NCBI GenBank assembly: GCA_002364755.1
Contig: DEZI01000002.1
Span: 62,001-126,000, forward strand
Source: Stenotrophomonas maltophilia
GTDB lineage: Bacteria > Pseudomonadota > Gammaproteobacteria > Xanthomonadales > Xanthomonadaceae
Reading direction: 5' to 3'
Length of the DNA stretch: 64,000 bases
The notes beneath the pieces are model-generated. The model was given only the letters and a program-made list of their open reading frames with translations. It searched no databases and was not told the origin of the DNA. This document shows, piece after piece, positions 1-9,452 of this stretch (its first letter is position 1; every line of letters begins with the position of its first letter). Both the position numbers and the translations under genes were made by a program.

Positions 1-2253
1 ATCCATGCCCGTTCCGGTATCGCGCACGGAAAGACGCACGTATGTCGCCGCAGGCAGTCCAAGCTGCTCACCCCGTGCAGCCGTCACCGCCTCGATATCC
101 GTGGAGATGACCAGCGTCCCGCCTTCGGGCATGGCATCGCGGGCGTTGATGCAGAGGTTGAGCAATGCATTCTCCAGCTGCGGCGCATCCACCAGGACGT
201 CGTCGCCGCCGTCCTGCAGCCGCGTTTCGATGTTGATCGAAGGCCCGATGGATCGACTGAGAATGTCCAGCATGCCGCTTACCAGCGAGGAAACACGCAC
301 CGACGATGGCGCCAGGGTCTGCCGCCGCGAAAACGCAAGCAGGCGCTGGGTCAGTGCCGCAGCGCGGTCGGCGCCACCTCGGGCCATCTCAAGGTAACGC
401 TGCAGATCCTCCACGCGTCCCTGCCCCACCCTGAGTTCCAGCAGCTCCAGCCCCATCGAAACCGCGGTCAGCATGTTGTTGAAGTCGTGCGCGATGCCGC
501 CGGTCAACTGCCCCAGCGATTCCATCTTCTGGCTTTGCCGCAGCCGCTCTTCCATGGCCATCAGCTCGGCCGTTCGTGCCTGGACCCGCTCTTCCAGGGT
601 CAGGGTCAGCTGCTGCAGACGCTGCTGGGCGATGCGGCGGTCACTGATGTCTGCCGCTGCACCGAACCACTCCCGTACCCGCCCGTCCTCATCCAGCAGC
701 GGTACCGCACGCATCTGCAACCAGCGGACCTCGCCGTTGGGCACCAGGCTGCGGTGCTCGACCTCCAACGCCGAACCGGTCTCCAGTGCCTGCTCGATGG
801 CGGCATCCACCGCGTCACGATCGGCAGGATGGATCAACTGATCGCGCCACGCCCCGCCCGCCTCGCGAAGATCCCCAGCGCCGCCTTGGCGATAGATCAG
901 ATTCACCTGCTGCCAATCGGCGGAGATGGCGTAGAGCGACTGCGTCGCTGCGGAAACCAGCGCGCCCAGCCGACGCTCGCTCTGTACCAGTGCCTCCGAC
1001 GCCTGCCGTTCGGCAGTGCGATCACGAAACACCACCACGTAGCCCACCGCCTCAGCTTCATGGCCACGCAGCACGGTCATCGACCCGTGGGCCCAGAAGC
1101 GGCCGCCATCGCGCCGTCGCAGCCAGCGCTCACCGCTCATGCCACCGCGCAGCAGTGCCTGCTCCATGTTGTAGCGGAACCGCTCTGCCTGGCGGTCTTC
1201 ATCCAGGTAGAGCACCTCGCCATGGCGCCCCAGCACCTCGCTTTCATGCCAGCCGAGAATCTTCTCCGCACCGCGATTCCAAAGTGTCACCAGACCGTCC
1301 ATGTCGAAGGCGATGATGGCGAAGTCATGTGCACTGTCCATGATCTGCCGGTGCCGAGCCTCGGTCAGCCAAAGGTGCCGCTCCAGCGCGACCTGCGGCG
1401 TCAGGTCCAGCCCCTGTACGAAGATGCCCGTTACCTGCCCGGCGTCGTCCTTGCACGGCTGGAACACCACATCGACGATGTGGCGCAGTCCGTGTCCTGC
1501 ATCGCCTGCACCGCTGTCATAGGCCACCTTGCGGCCGATGTAGGGCTCACCCGTGCGGTACACCTCATCCAGCAGATGCAGGTAGCCCTGGTCCAGCACC
1601 TCCGGCAACGCCTCGACGATGGGGCGGCCGACCACCTCGCGGTGGCCGATCAGGCTGGCATAGCCCGGGTTGACCAGCTCGATGCGATGCTCCGGCCCCG
1701 CCAGGAATGCCATGAACAGCGGCGATTTATCAAACAGTGCGATCAGCCGCTCGTTCTCACGCGCCAGGCGATCCTGCGCCACCACCATGCCGGTCACCTC
1801 CTTGGTCACGCAGAAGGCGCCCGATGGCTGTGTATCGTCGCCGTACAGGGGCGAAAACGAGAACGTCCACCATGTGTCCTCAGGCAGGCCGTAGCGGTTC
1901 ATCGCCACCGGCACATGCTCGAAGCGCGAGCCCTGGCCGGCAAATGCGCGCTCTATCGGCTCGCGCACGGCCGGCCACGCATCGGCCCACAGCTCGCGCA
2001 GCGGCGCGCCCATGGCCTGTTCCAGCCGCGGCCCCAGGATCGGTGCGTAGGCATCGTTGAACAGGAAAACCAACGCGTCGCCCCAGACCAGGTACATGCT
2101 CTCGGGGGAATTGAGCATCAGTTCCACCGCGCAGCGCAGGGACGCGGGCCATTGCGCGACAGGACCCAACGGCGTCGAAGCCCAGTCGTGCGAACGCACG
2201 CGTTCAGCAGCAGCGCCTGCGGCACGGGGAAACACGGGGGAATGAGCGGGCAC
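1..2253 (-). CDS. Multi-PAS sensor histidine kinase, 3' end outside window
   Basis: Reading the minus strand from a GTG at 2253 gives 751 codons still open at the window edge. AGGAA lies 8 nt before the GTG. The N-terminus (LGPVAQWPASLRCAVELM) is a PAS-type start common in bacterial hybrid kinases. Further PAS-like segments follow near residues 170, 290 and 430; the last resembles PAS_3. A coiled segment leads to the HisKA motif GGIAHDFNNML, whose His is the phosphoacceptor, then an N-box (LENALLNLCINARDAM) and the start of a G-box (VRDTGTGMD) where the window ends. No membrane segment was seen, so it is probably cytosolic. A receiver domain could follow outside the window. The ligand is unknown, and no LOV flavin motif (GRNCRFLQ) is visible. 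Confidence 0.85.
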   Translation of the reverse strand, partial: MPAHSPVFPRAAGAAAERVRSHDWASTPLGPVAQWPASLRCAVELMLNSPESMYLVWGDALVFLFNDAYAPILGPRLEQAMGAPLRELWADAWPAVREPIERAFAGQGSRFEHVPVAMNRYGLPEDTWWTFSFSPLYGDDTQPSGAFCVTKEVTGMVVAQDRLARENERLIALFDKSPLFMAFLAGPEHRIELVNPGYASLIGHREVVGRPIVEALPEVLDQGYLHLLDEVYRTGEPYIGRKVAYDSGAGDAGHGLRHIVDVVFQPCKDDAGQVTGIFVQGLDLTPQVALERHLWLTEARHRQIMDSAHDFAIIAFDMDGLVTLWNRGAEKILGWHESEVLGRHGEVLYLDEDRQAERFRYNMEQALLRGGMSGERWLRRRDGGRFWAHGSMTVLRGHEAEAVGYVVVFRDRTAERQASEALVQSERRLGALVSAATQSLYAISADWQQVNLIYRQGGAGDLREAGGAWRDQLIHPADRDAVDAAIEQALETGSALEVEHRSLVPNGEVRWLQMRAVPLLDEDGRVREWFGAAADISDRRIAQQRLQQLTLTLEERVQARTAELMAMEERLRQSQKMESLGQLTGGIAHDFNNMLTAVSMGLELLELRVGQGRVEDLQRYLEMARGGADRAAALTQRLLAFSRRQTLAPSSVRVSSLVSGMLDILSRSIGPSINIETRLQDGGDDVLVDAPQLENALLNLCINARDAMPEGGTLVISTDIEAVTAARGEQLGLPAATYVRLSVRDTGTGMD

Positions 2254-2468
2254 TTCAGTTCCTGGTCAAAAGCGGGAGTCGCAGCACCCCAGGGGCACCC
2301 CGCCCGCTGCAGAAATGAGACTGTCGACACCAATGTACGGCATCGAGGAGAACGCCGCCGTCAAAGAAGTCCCTTCGGCGCGCTCGCCCGCAGAGCGCGT
2401 GAGCAAAGCCTCACGCCTGTCCAAAGGCGGCTCCGTATAGTGACGCGCGTCACACACGACCCCCTTCC

Positions 2469-2945
2469 ATGCTCCGTGCGTTTGCCTATTCCAGCCACAT
2501 GTCGCCGGATCTTTCCGATGAAAAGATCCGCAGCATCATCTCCCACTCGGCCTCGTTCAATCGCGTTGCAGGCGTTACCGGCGCACTGCTCATCAGTGGG
2601 CAGCAATTCTTCCAGTATCTCGAGGGGCCGCCCGACGGCGTGGAGACGGTCATGCGCCGCATCCAGGAAAGCCGGTCGCATCATGCGCTGGTGCGGGTGC
2701 TGGACACCTCCATCGCCACGCGCGCGGTGCCGTACTGGGCGATGACGCGGGTCGAAACCGGGCAGACCGTGGTATCCGGCCTGGTCAATGCGCAGTGGGA
2801 CGAATTCGGCCAACCGCGCAGCGATGCCAGCGCCGGCATGGCGCTTCTCGCATCGCTGCTGCGTCCGCACTTCCCCACACTGGGCGGGGAAGCTCGTCAG
2901 GCAGGCATCACGCAGCCTCGCGCCGCCCCAGCGAACCCATCGTGA
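2469..2945 (+). CDS. BLUF domain blue-light sensor protein
   Basis: 158 aa. The BLUF fold binds FAD and senses blue light. The flavin-pocket residues are present: Tyr7 (FAYSS), Asn31 (FNRVAGVTG) and Gln49 (FFQYLEG). Spacings of 24 and 18 residues equal those of AppA Tyr21/Asn45/Gln63. A Trp-x-Met (YWAM) sits where AppA has Trp104/Met106. There is no output domain, so it is a short BLUF that must act through a partner. It is divergent from the PAS kinase (215 bp apart). Its last 38 bp overlap the convergent small gene at 2908-3192. A second BLUF gene lies 0.3 kb further on. Confidence 0.88.
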   Translation: MLRAFAYSSHMSPDLSDEKIRSIISHSASFNRVAGVTGALLISGQQFFQYLEGPPDGVETVMRRIQESRSHHALVRVLDTSIATRAVPYWAMTRVETGQTVVSGLVNAQWDEFGQPRSDASAGMALLASLLRPHFPTLGGEARQAGITQPRAAPANPS

Positions 2946-3192
2946 AGATATACCCCGCATCGAGCAGGAAGCCCCGCATGCGCTGCTCGGCCGTGCGCGG
3001 GCAGGTAATCAGCTCCGGCCCATACAGGGCGTAGACCCAGTGGTCTTCGCCCAGCTGCTCGCGGCGCACCCCCGAACGCGGCGACTGGCAGGCCCAGGTC
3101 CACGCCTCGCGCAACCGCTCCGGGCCAATCGACTGACCATTGCGCAGCCGGAAACTCAGCCAGCGCACCATACCGCGGTTCGATTCTTCCAT
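2908..3192 (-). CDS. Hypothetical protein, 94 aa
   Basis: A 94-codon frame starting at an ATG with MEESNRGMVRWLSFRLRNG and rich in Trp, Arg and Tyr. It has no signal peptide or membrane segment, and I do not recognise the family. It lies between the two BLUF genes on the same strand as the second one (62 bp downstream of it) and overlaps the end of the first BLUF gene by 38 bp tail to tail. Amino-acid composition is protein-like, unlike shadow frames in this G+C-rich DNA. A role with the BLUF proteins is only suggested by position. Confidence 0.55.
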   Translation of the reverse strand: MEESNRGMVRWLSFRLRNGQSIGPERLREAWTWACQSPRSGVRREQLGEDHWVYALYGPELITCPRTAEQRMRGFLLDAGYIFTMGSLGRREAA

Positions 3193-3254
3193 GCTTCCCC
3201 CTTGTGTAAGGACACACCCTAGCGGCTCACCCCGTCATGCCGAAGTGAGCGCGC

Positions 3255-3686
3255 TCAAACGTGGGGCAGCTCCCAGAAATCCACCAGCGCACCGAGGCCG
3301 GGCACCGCACGTCGATCGTCGCGCACGGTGGGGAATTGCCGCTTCCACTTGCCGGCCGCAATGGCATGCAGGGCCGACACGTCCACGCTGCGGCAGACCA
3401 TCGACCAGGTGCGGAAGTAGCGCTCGCTGACCGCTTCATCAAACTGCACCACCACGTTGCCATGGCGCGTGGCGGCCTCGATCCGGCTGAAAACCTGGTA
3501 GATGGCCTCTTCCGGGCCTTCCAGATACTGGAAGAACCGGTGTCCATCGAACAACAGGATGCCTGTGACGGACAGGGCCTGGTTGCGCGCCATGGCGTCG
3601 ATGAGCAGTTCATCGATGGACGTGGCGGCCAACGGGTAAGACACGGTGCTCTGGTAGGCCAGCGCATGCAGAGGCAAGGCAGACAT
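3255..3686 (-). CDS. BLUF domain blue-light sensor protein (second)
   Basis: 143 aa. Flavin-pocket residues are Tyr11 (ALAYQS), Asn35 (ARNQALSVTG) and Gln53 (FFQYLEG), again with spacings of 24 and 18. RTWSM supplies the semi-conserved Trp-x-Met. It has no output domain. It is similar in core motifs to the neighbouring 158-aa BLUF but divergent elsewhere, so this is an old duplication or two independent acquisitions rather than a recent tandem copy. It probably forms a unit with the downstream 94-aa gene on the same strand. The start is the ATG before SALPLHALAYQS; the longer frame lacks similarity to BLUF. Confidence 0.88.
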   Translation of the reverse strand: MSALPLHALAYQSTVSYPLAATSIDELLIDAMARNQALSVTGILLFDGHRFFQYLEGPEEAIYQVFSRIEAATRHGNVVVQFDEAVSERYFRTWSMVCRSVDVSALHAIAAGKWKRQFPTVRDDRRAVPGLGALVDFWELPHV

Positions 3687-3815
3687 GGGTACTTCCAGGA
3701 AAGAGGAAAGCGCGGCGCAGGATCTTGCGCCTCGGTCGCTTCAAAAGCGTGCAACACCTTACCCAGCCCTCCGTGCGGACGGCGTGACCAGCAGTCGCCC
3801 CCATCAGCCCCTCAC

Positions 3816-4775
3816 TCAATGCGACGACACATACACCGCATCCACCGGCGCCGGTGGCAGTGCGAAGCTGCGCCGCATCCGCGCCACCTCGACCGCCGGC
3901 GGCAGCGCGAACAGGCGCTTGAATTCGCGATTGAACTGCGACGCGCTGGCGTAGCCCACGCCCAGCGCCGCCGCCTCGGCCGTCATGCCCTGGCGCAGCA
4001 TCAGCAACCGCGCCTGGTGCAGCCGGGTCGACTTCACGTACTGCATCGGCGAGGTACCGGTGATGGCACGGAAGTGATCGTGGAAGGTCGGCACGCTCAT
4101 CTCCGCCTCGGCCGCCAACGCGTCCACATCCAACGCCGTCGCGTAGGCCGCATGGATATGCCGCAGCACCTTGCCGATGCGGCCGAAACGCCCGCGCATC
4201 GCCAGTGCCTCGCGCATCGCGCCGCCCTGTGCACCGGTCAGGACACGGAAATACAGCTCGCGCACCAACGCCGGGCCGAGCAGCGCCGCCTCCAGCGGAT
4301 CGCCCAGCGCCTCCAGCAGCCGCAGCACGGTGGCCTGCATCGCAGGCTCGATCGGGCTGGCCATCATGCTCTGCGCCGGCGCGGGCACGGCGTCCGCGTG
4401 CGCGTGCGCGTGCGCCTCCAACTCCAGCATCAGCTCCGCGGCCAGCTGCAGGTCCAGGTGCAGGTAGATCGCCAGCAGCGGCGCGTCGGCGCTCGCCTCG
4501 GTTTCCATGGTGAACGGCACCGGCACCGACACCGCCAAGTAGTGCTGCGCGTCGTACTGGTAAACCCTCGCGCCCATGTAGCCGCGCTTCACGCCCTGGC
4601 AGACGATCACGATGCCCGGGTCATACAGCACCGGCGCCCGCGCCAGCGGCCGGTCCGAGCGCAGCAGTCGCACGCCTGGCAGGGCCGTCAGCGTGTAGCC
4701 CTCCTGCGTGGCCTGCGCCCGCAGCAGGCTGACCATGCGCGCCTGCATCGACGGTTCAACAGCGGCCACGGGCAC
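3816..4775 (-). CDS. AraC family transcriptional regulator
   Basis: 319 aa. An N-terminal AraC_N (PF06719-type) effector domain (GVRLLRSDRPLARAPVLYDP, then GIVIVCQGVKRGYMG) is followed by a C-terminal double helix-turn-helix (DVDALAAEAEMSVPTFHDHF and AALGVGYASASQFNREFKR). It is divergent from the SDR gene at 4864, with 88 bp between starts. This arrangement is typical for an AraC-type regulator that controls a neighbouring oxidoreductase in response to an aldehyde or similar small molecule; the effector is not visible in sequence. Confidence 0.88.
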   Translation of the reverse strand: MPVAAVEPSMQARMVSLLRAQATQEGYTLTALPGVRLLRSDRPLARAPVLYDPGIVIVCQGVKRGYMGARVYQYDAQHYLAVSVPVPFTMETEASADAPLLAIYLHLDLQLAAELMLELEAHAHAHADAVPAPAQSMMASPIEPAMQATVLRLLEALGDPLEAALLGPALVRELYFRVLTGAQGGAMREALAMRGRFGRIGKVLRHIHAAYATALDVDALAAEAEMSVPTFHDHFRAITGTSPMQYVKSTRLHQARLLMLRQGMTAEAAALGVGYASASQFNREFKRLFALPPAVEVARMRRSFALPPAPVDAVYVSSH

Positions 4776-4863
4776 CTCATAGGAATAGGCAAGAATGCCC
4801 GAATCCTAGGTCTGGGCCGTCGTCCGGGCAAGCCCTAACGTGCAAGTCCCGCAACCAAGACCC

Positions 4864-5703
4864 ATGACCATGACGACCTCCCGCCTCCTCCTCATCACCG
4901 GCGTCAGCAGCGGTTTCGGCCGCGCCCTCGCCCTGCAGGCCCTGCAGGCCGGCCATCGCGTGGTCGGCACCGTGCGCAGCGAAACCGCCCGCCACGACTT
5001 CGAAGCCCTCGCCCCCGGCCAGGCCTTCGCGCGCCTTCTGGACGTCACCGATGCCGACGCCATCGATGCCCTCGTCCCCCATATCGAAACCGACATCGGC
5101 GCCATCGACGTGCTGGTCAACAACGCCGGCTACGGCCACGAAGGCGTCCTCGAGGAATCGACACTCGCCGACCTGCGCCAGCAGTTCGAGGTGAACGTGT
5201 TCGGCCCGGCGGCCCTCATCAAGGCCGTACTGCCGCACATGCGCGCGCGCCGCCGTGGCCACATCCTCAACATCACCTCGATGGGCGGCTTCATCACGAT
5301 GCCGGGCATCGCCTGGTACTGCGCCAGCAAGTTCGCGCTGGAAGGCATCAGCGAAGTGCTGGCCAAGGAAGTGGCCGGCTTCGGCATCCACGTCACCGCC
5401 GTCGCGCCCGGTTCGTTCCGCACCGACTGGGCCGGCCGCTCGATGGTGCGTTCGCCACGCGCGATCGAGGATTACGACGCCCTGTTTGATCCCATCCGCA
5501 GCGCGCGCGAGGGCAACAGCGGGCAGCAGCTGGGCGATCCGGTCAAGGCCGCGCAGGCCATGCTGCAGCTGATCGACAGCCCCGCCCCGCCCACCCACCT
5601 GCTGCTGGGCAGCGATGCCGTGCAGCTGGTGCGCGGCAAGCTGCAGGATCTGGCTGCAGGTATCGAAGAGTGGGAGGGCCTGAGCCGTTCGACCGACGGC
5701 TGA
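4864..5703 (+). CDS. SDR family oxidoreductase
   Basis: About 279 aa from the ATG at 4864; an upstream in-frame start at 4840 would add eight residues before the Rossmann strand. The NAD(P)-binding motif is TGVSSGFG, with VLVNNAGYG following. The catalytic Ser (NITSMGG), Tyr and Lys (YCASK) are all present, so it should be an active classical short-chain dehydrogenase. The substrate is unknown. Its divergent AraC partner probably regulates it. A REP element begins directly at the stop codon. Confidence 0.85.
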   Translation: MTMTTSRLLLITGVSSGFGRALALQALQAGHRVVGTVRSETARHDFEALAPGQAFARLLDVTDADAIDALVPHIETDIGAIDVLVNNAGYGHEGVLEESTLADLRQQFEVNVFGPAALIKAVLPHMRARRRGHILNITSMGGFITMPGIAWYCASKFALEGISEVLAKEVAGFGIHVTAVAPGSFRTDWAGRSMVRSPRAIEDYDALFDPIRSAREGNSGQQLGDPVKAAQAMLQLIDSPAPPTHLLLGSDAVQLVRGKLQDLAAGIEEWEGLSRSTDG

Positions 5704-5741
5704 GCCGCTGCGCTCGCCGGGCATGGCCCGGCGCTACCGGG
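5704..5741 (-). repeat. GTAG-headed REP element
   Basis: Minus-strand sequence begins GGTAGCGCCGGGCCATGCC and folds into a hairpin (GCCGGGCC/GGCATGGCCCGGC-type arms). It is the commonest REP class in this window (the S. maltophilia SMAG family) and abuts the SDR stop codon. Confidence 0.85.
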
Positions 5742-5859
5742 GCTCGACCCTGTTGGTCGGCACCGTGCCGGTCCGTTGGCCACGTGAAGGCCGCGCGCAC
5801 GGTTTGCCCTCCCCCCGGTTGTAGCCTGAGCGCCTACCGGCAGCCAGGGAGGCGCGAGG

Positions 5860-7452
5860 GTGAATGCATCGATCCGGCAGGTGAACCTGCAGCGGCTGAT
5901 CCTCGCGCTTGCCACGCTGTCGGCGATGGTCATGCTGGGCAATACGCTGTGGGCCAGCTACCAGGTGCAGCGCCAGCAGCTCATTGAAAAAAGCCTGGAA
6001 GCCAACCGCGTGTACGCGCACTCGCTGGCCCAGTCCACCCAGCACTTCGTATTGAACGCACAGCAGCAGCTCGCGGTCGGGTCCGAGCGCCTCAGCCGTG
6101 AGCTTGGCCAACCGGCGGCGCATGATGATGAAGTCGAGCGCATCAAGCTGCAGACCGATGCCTTCAACAGCGTCATCGCGGTGGACGCGCAGGGCGTGGT
6201 GGTCGGCACCTCGCCCGCGCTGCCGGAACTGCAGGGCAAGGCACTCACCAGCGCCGCCAACCGCAAGGCGCTGCAGCAGCGACTGCCGATGGTCAGCGAC
6301 CCGTTCATGGCCCACACCGGCAACCTGGTCGTCACCCTCTCACATCCGGTGTTCGACGCCGACGGCGACTACGCCGGCTACATCACCGCCTCCATCCACC
6401 TGCGCGACCCGAACGTCCTGCATTCCCTGCTCGGCACGCACCCCTACGAGGATGGCTCGTACCTGTACGTGGTCAGCCGCGACGGCACTGTGCTCTACCA
6501 CCCCGAGCCTGACCGGGTCGGCCAGCCCGCCACCCGCAATGCCGCCGTCGAAGCACTCAGCCAAGGAAGCGCCGGCGCACTGCATTCGCACAACCGCCAC
6601 GGCGTGCACATGCTGGCTGGCTTCGCACCGGTGCCCGCTGCCGGCTGGGGCATCGTCGCCCAGCGCCCCATCGAGGCCGCCACCGCACCCATGGGCAGCC
6701 TGTTCGGCACCGTGCTGCGCAATGCCGCGCCGCTGGGCCTGTTGTCGCTGGTGCTCATCTGGCTGTGCTCGCGACGCATCGCCGCGCCGCTGCAGCAGTT
6801 GGCCCGGCACGCGCAGGAAGGTGATGTGGGTGCCGCCATTTCCCGGGTCAAGGCGGTCAATTCTTGGTATTTCGAGGCCGCGCAGTTGAAGCAGGCCGTG
6901 CTGGTCAGCTTCCGCAACCTCAGCGACCGCATCGGCAAGCTCGACCTGGCCGCGCTCACCGATCCCCTCACCCAGCTGCTCAACCGGCGCGGGCTGGAAC
7001 GCGCGCTTAGTGCGCTTACCGCCTCCGGCATGCCGTTCGGCGTCATCACCCTCGATGTGGACCACTTCAAGGATGTGAACGACCGGCACGGCCACGACGC
7101 CGGTGACCAGGTCATCGCTGGCGTCGCCCAGAGCATGCGCGCCAATGCCCGCCCGCAGGACGTGCTGTGCCGCCTCGGTGGCGAGGAGTTCCTGGTGCTG
7201 CTGCCCGAGGTCACCGCCGATGACGCGCTTCAGGTGGCTGAGCGCCTGCGCGCTGCCATCGAAGCGCAGGTCTTCGCAGAGGTCGGGCACGTCACCATTT
7301 CCGCCGGCGTCGGCCATTACCCGGAAACCCAGGCCAATCCGGATCTGGCCATCCGCCAGGCCGACAAGGCGCTGTACCGGGCCAAGCACGGCGGCCGCAA
7401 CCGTGCCGTGCTCTACCGCAGGCGCAACCATCGACCTGCAGCGCCCTCTTGA
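5860..7452 (+). CDS. Diguanylate cyclase with periplasmic Cache-type sensor
   Basis: 530 aa from a GTG with a strong purine-rich site (AGGGAGGCGCGAGG) upstream. A first membrane helix at about 10-30 and a second at about 285-305 flank a periplasmic dCache-like domain. A short HAMP-like linker leads to a GGDEF domain with the intact active-site GGEEF. An RxxD inhibitory site (RPQD) sits five residues before it, so product feedback by c-di-GMP is expected. It makes c-di-GMP from two GTP. It lies just upstream of a GAF/EAL protein, giving a synthesis-breakdown pair with opposite predicted activities. Confidence 0.92.
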   Translation: MNASIRQVNLQRLILALATLSAMVMLGNTLWASYQVQRQQLIEKSLEANRVYAHSLAQSTQHFVLNAQQQLAVGSERLSRELGQPAAHDDEVERIKLQTDAFNSVIAVDAQGVVVGTSPALPELQGKALTSAANRKALQQRLPMVSDPFMAHTGNLVVTLSHPVFDADGDYAGYITASIHLRDPNVLHSLLGTHPYEDGSYLYVVSRDGTVLYHPEPDRVGQPATRNAAVEALSQGSAGALHSHNRHGVHMLAGFAPVPAAGWGIVAQRPIEAATAPMGSLFGTVLRNAAPLGLLSLVLIWLCSRRIAAPLQQLARHAQEGDVGAAISRVKAVNSWYFEAAQLKQAVLVSFRNLSDRIGKLDLAALTDPLTQLLNRRGLERALSALTASGMPFGVITLDVDHFKDVNDRHGHDAGDQVIAGVAQSMRANARPQDVLCRLGGEEFLVLLPEVTADDALQVAERLRAAIEAQVFAEVGHVTISAGVGHYPETQANPDLAIRQADKALYRAKHGGRNRAVLYRRRNHRPAAPS

Positions 7453-7572
7453 CGTGGTGCTTGCCGCGTCTACACGGCACCACCGCAATACACCTGCAAA
7501 TCTGGCACTGCTCATAGTTCGAGGCATTGCGACGATCTGGCTCCCGCGCTCCCGTTCAACCGGTTAAAGGAC

Positions 7573-9339
7573 ATGGCCCCTACCCGCTCTGAAGAACGCA
7601 TGTCGACATTGGGCAGCCTGGATGCCCTGGACGAGGTTGTCAGCAGTTCACTGGACCGCCTCACCGAACTGGCCACGCGCCTGTTCCGGACCGGCGTGGC
7701 CTTCGTTTCCCTCGTTGAGACCGAACGCCAGCGGATGATCGCGCGGCAGGGCCTGGACGCTACCGAAATGCAGATCGAGCATTCCATCTGCGCTCACACC
7801 ATCCGCTCGGCCGACGGCATGGTGGTCGCCGACCTCCGCTACGACCCTCGCTTCGCTGGCAACCCGCTGGTGGTGAATCCGCCACATCTTCGGTTCTACG
7901 CCGGCGCGCCGTTGCTGGCCAAGAATGGCATAGCCATCGGCGCCCTCTGCGTGATGGACCCTGCAACCCGAACGTTTTCCGAAGACGACCGCAGGCAGCT
8001 TCAGACAGTGGCCATTGCGGTGATGAACGAGCTTGAGCTGCGGGTCCTCACGGGCCGCCGCGACCCTGTCAGCGGACTGCCCAACCGCCATCAGTTCAGC
8101 CTCGACTATGCCGCCTGGTCGGCACGCGCCCCACAGCGCATGTGTGTGGCCGTATTGGTAGACGTGCTGGATCTACCAAGGGCAAATGAAGCTGGGCAGG
8201 TGCTGGGCATGGCTCCGCTGGAAGCGCTCATCCGCCGCGCGGGTGCGCGCATCAAGTCCGCCCTGGAAGGCGTCGCCGAGGTCTACCACGTGGGGGTGAC
8301 CCGGTTTGCATTTGTGCTGAGAAAGTCTGATGGTGAGGCTGCCGAGCGGATGGTGAACGAGCTGCAGGGCCGGCTGACCCGCCCCATGCTGGCTGCCGCC
8401 GTACCAATGTCCCCGATGTTCCATGCCGGCCTGTGCGAGATCGAACTGGACCGTCACAGCGCCGACGATGTCCTCCGCCGCATGCTGATCGGTCTTCACT
8501 GCGCGCACAGCACCGGCGCACCGTTCTGCTGGTATTCGGCCAGCCGGGATGCCGGATTGAAGCGCGGCTATCGTCTGGCGACCGACGCAGAGCGCGGGCT
8601 TCTGAATGATGAGTTCTATCTGGTGTACCAGCCGCGCTATCGCGCGCGGGATCTGGTGCCGGTGGCCGCTGAGGTACTCCTGCGCTGGAACCATCCCGAC
8701 CTGGGCGCAGTGAGCCCAGCCGAATTCATTCCCGTGTTTGAACGCACTGCACTGATGGAGGTGGTGACCGACTGGGTACTCGACCGTGCATTGACGCAAG
8801 TGGCCCAGTGGCGTCGGGAAGGGATTTCAATGGTGCTGTCCATCAACCTGTCACCGCGTGATGTTGCACGTGCTGGCATGGCCACCTCCCTGCTTGCACA
8901 TATCGAGAGGCACGGCCTGCGGTGCCAGGATGTGGAGATCGAAATTACCGAAGGCGAGTGGCTCCGCGCAGATTCCCCGCCCGGCGAGCAACTCAGAGAG
9001 CTGGCTGCCGCGGGAGTGCGCTTGGCCGTGGATGATTTCGGCAGTGGCTACAGCAACTTCGGCTACCTCACCGAGTTGCCCATCCACACCATCAAGCTGG
9101 ACAAGTCGATGATCGACGACCTGTCCACGGATACCCGCGCGCAACTGAAGGTGCAGGCAGTCATCAGACTGGCCCAAGGCCTGGGTTACAACACGGTGGG
9201 CGAAGGTGCCGAGACCCCTGGGCAGGTGGCCTTGCTGCAGGCGTACGGCTGCGACGAGATCCAGGGCTTTGCGCTCTCCCGGCCGGTCAGTGGCAACGCG
9301 CTGGCTGCGCTACAGACGGTACCGTACGCACCGGCCTGA
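7573..9339 (+). CDS. GAF - degenerate GGDEF - EAL phosphodiesterase
   Basis: 588 aa. An AAAGGAC ribosome site precedes the ATG at 7573. Residues about 10-150 are a GAF domain (LYDP-type core: VVADLRYDPRFAGNP). A GGDEF-like domain follows (DPVSGLPNRHQF), but the signature is replaced by VGVTRF, so it should not make c-di-GMP. The C-terminal EAL domain keeps metal and catalytic residues: EVLLRW (EAL position), NLSPRD, EITEGEW, DDFGSGYSN, IKLDKSM, GEGAET. It should therefore hydrolyse c-di-GMP to pGpG, with the GAF domain and degenerate GGDEF as regulatory inputs. The protein is soluble. Confidence 0.9.
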   Translation: MAPTRSEERMSTLGSLDALDEVVSSSLDRLTELATRLFRTGVAFVSLVETERQRMIARQGLDATEMQIEHSICAHTIRSADGMVVADLRYDPRFAGNPLVVNPPHLRFYAGAPLLAKNGIAIGALCVMDPATRTFSEDDRRQLQTVAIAVMNELELRVLTGRRDPVSGLPNRHQFSLDYAAWSARAPQRMCVAVLVDVLDLPRANEAGQVLGMAPLEALIRRAGARIKSALEGVAEVYHVGVTRFAFVLRKSDGEAAERMVNELQGRLTRPMLAAAVPMSPMFHAGLCEIELDRHSADDVLRRMLIGLHCAHSTGAPFCWYSASRDAGLKRGYRLATDAERGLLNDEFYLVYQPRYRARDLVPVAAEVLLRWNHPDLGAVSPAEFIPVFERTALMEVVTDWVLDRALTQVAQWRREGISMVLSINLSPRDVARAGMATSLLAHIERHGLRCQDVEIEITEGEWLRADSPPGEQLRELAAAGVRLAVDDFGSGYSNFGYLTELPIHTIKLDKSMIDDLSTDTRAQLKVQAVIRLAQGLGYNTVGEGAETPGQVALLQAYGCDEIQGFALSRPVSGNALAALQTVPYAPA

Positions 9340-9452
9340 ACCCAGCCTTCGCTGAACAGAAATTTGGGCATTCATGTTTTGCTGACACCGTTGAGCTCGC
9401 TTAAACGGCATGATGTCGCCGCCGCAGCAGTGCCCCTTCCACTGGAATTCTC

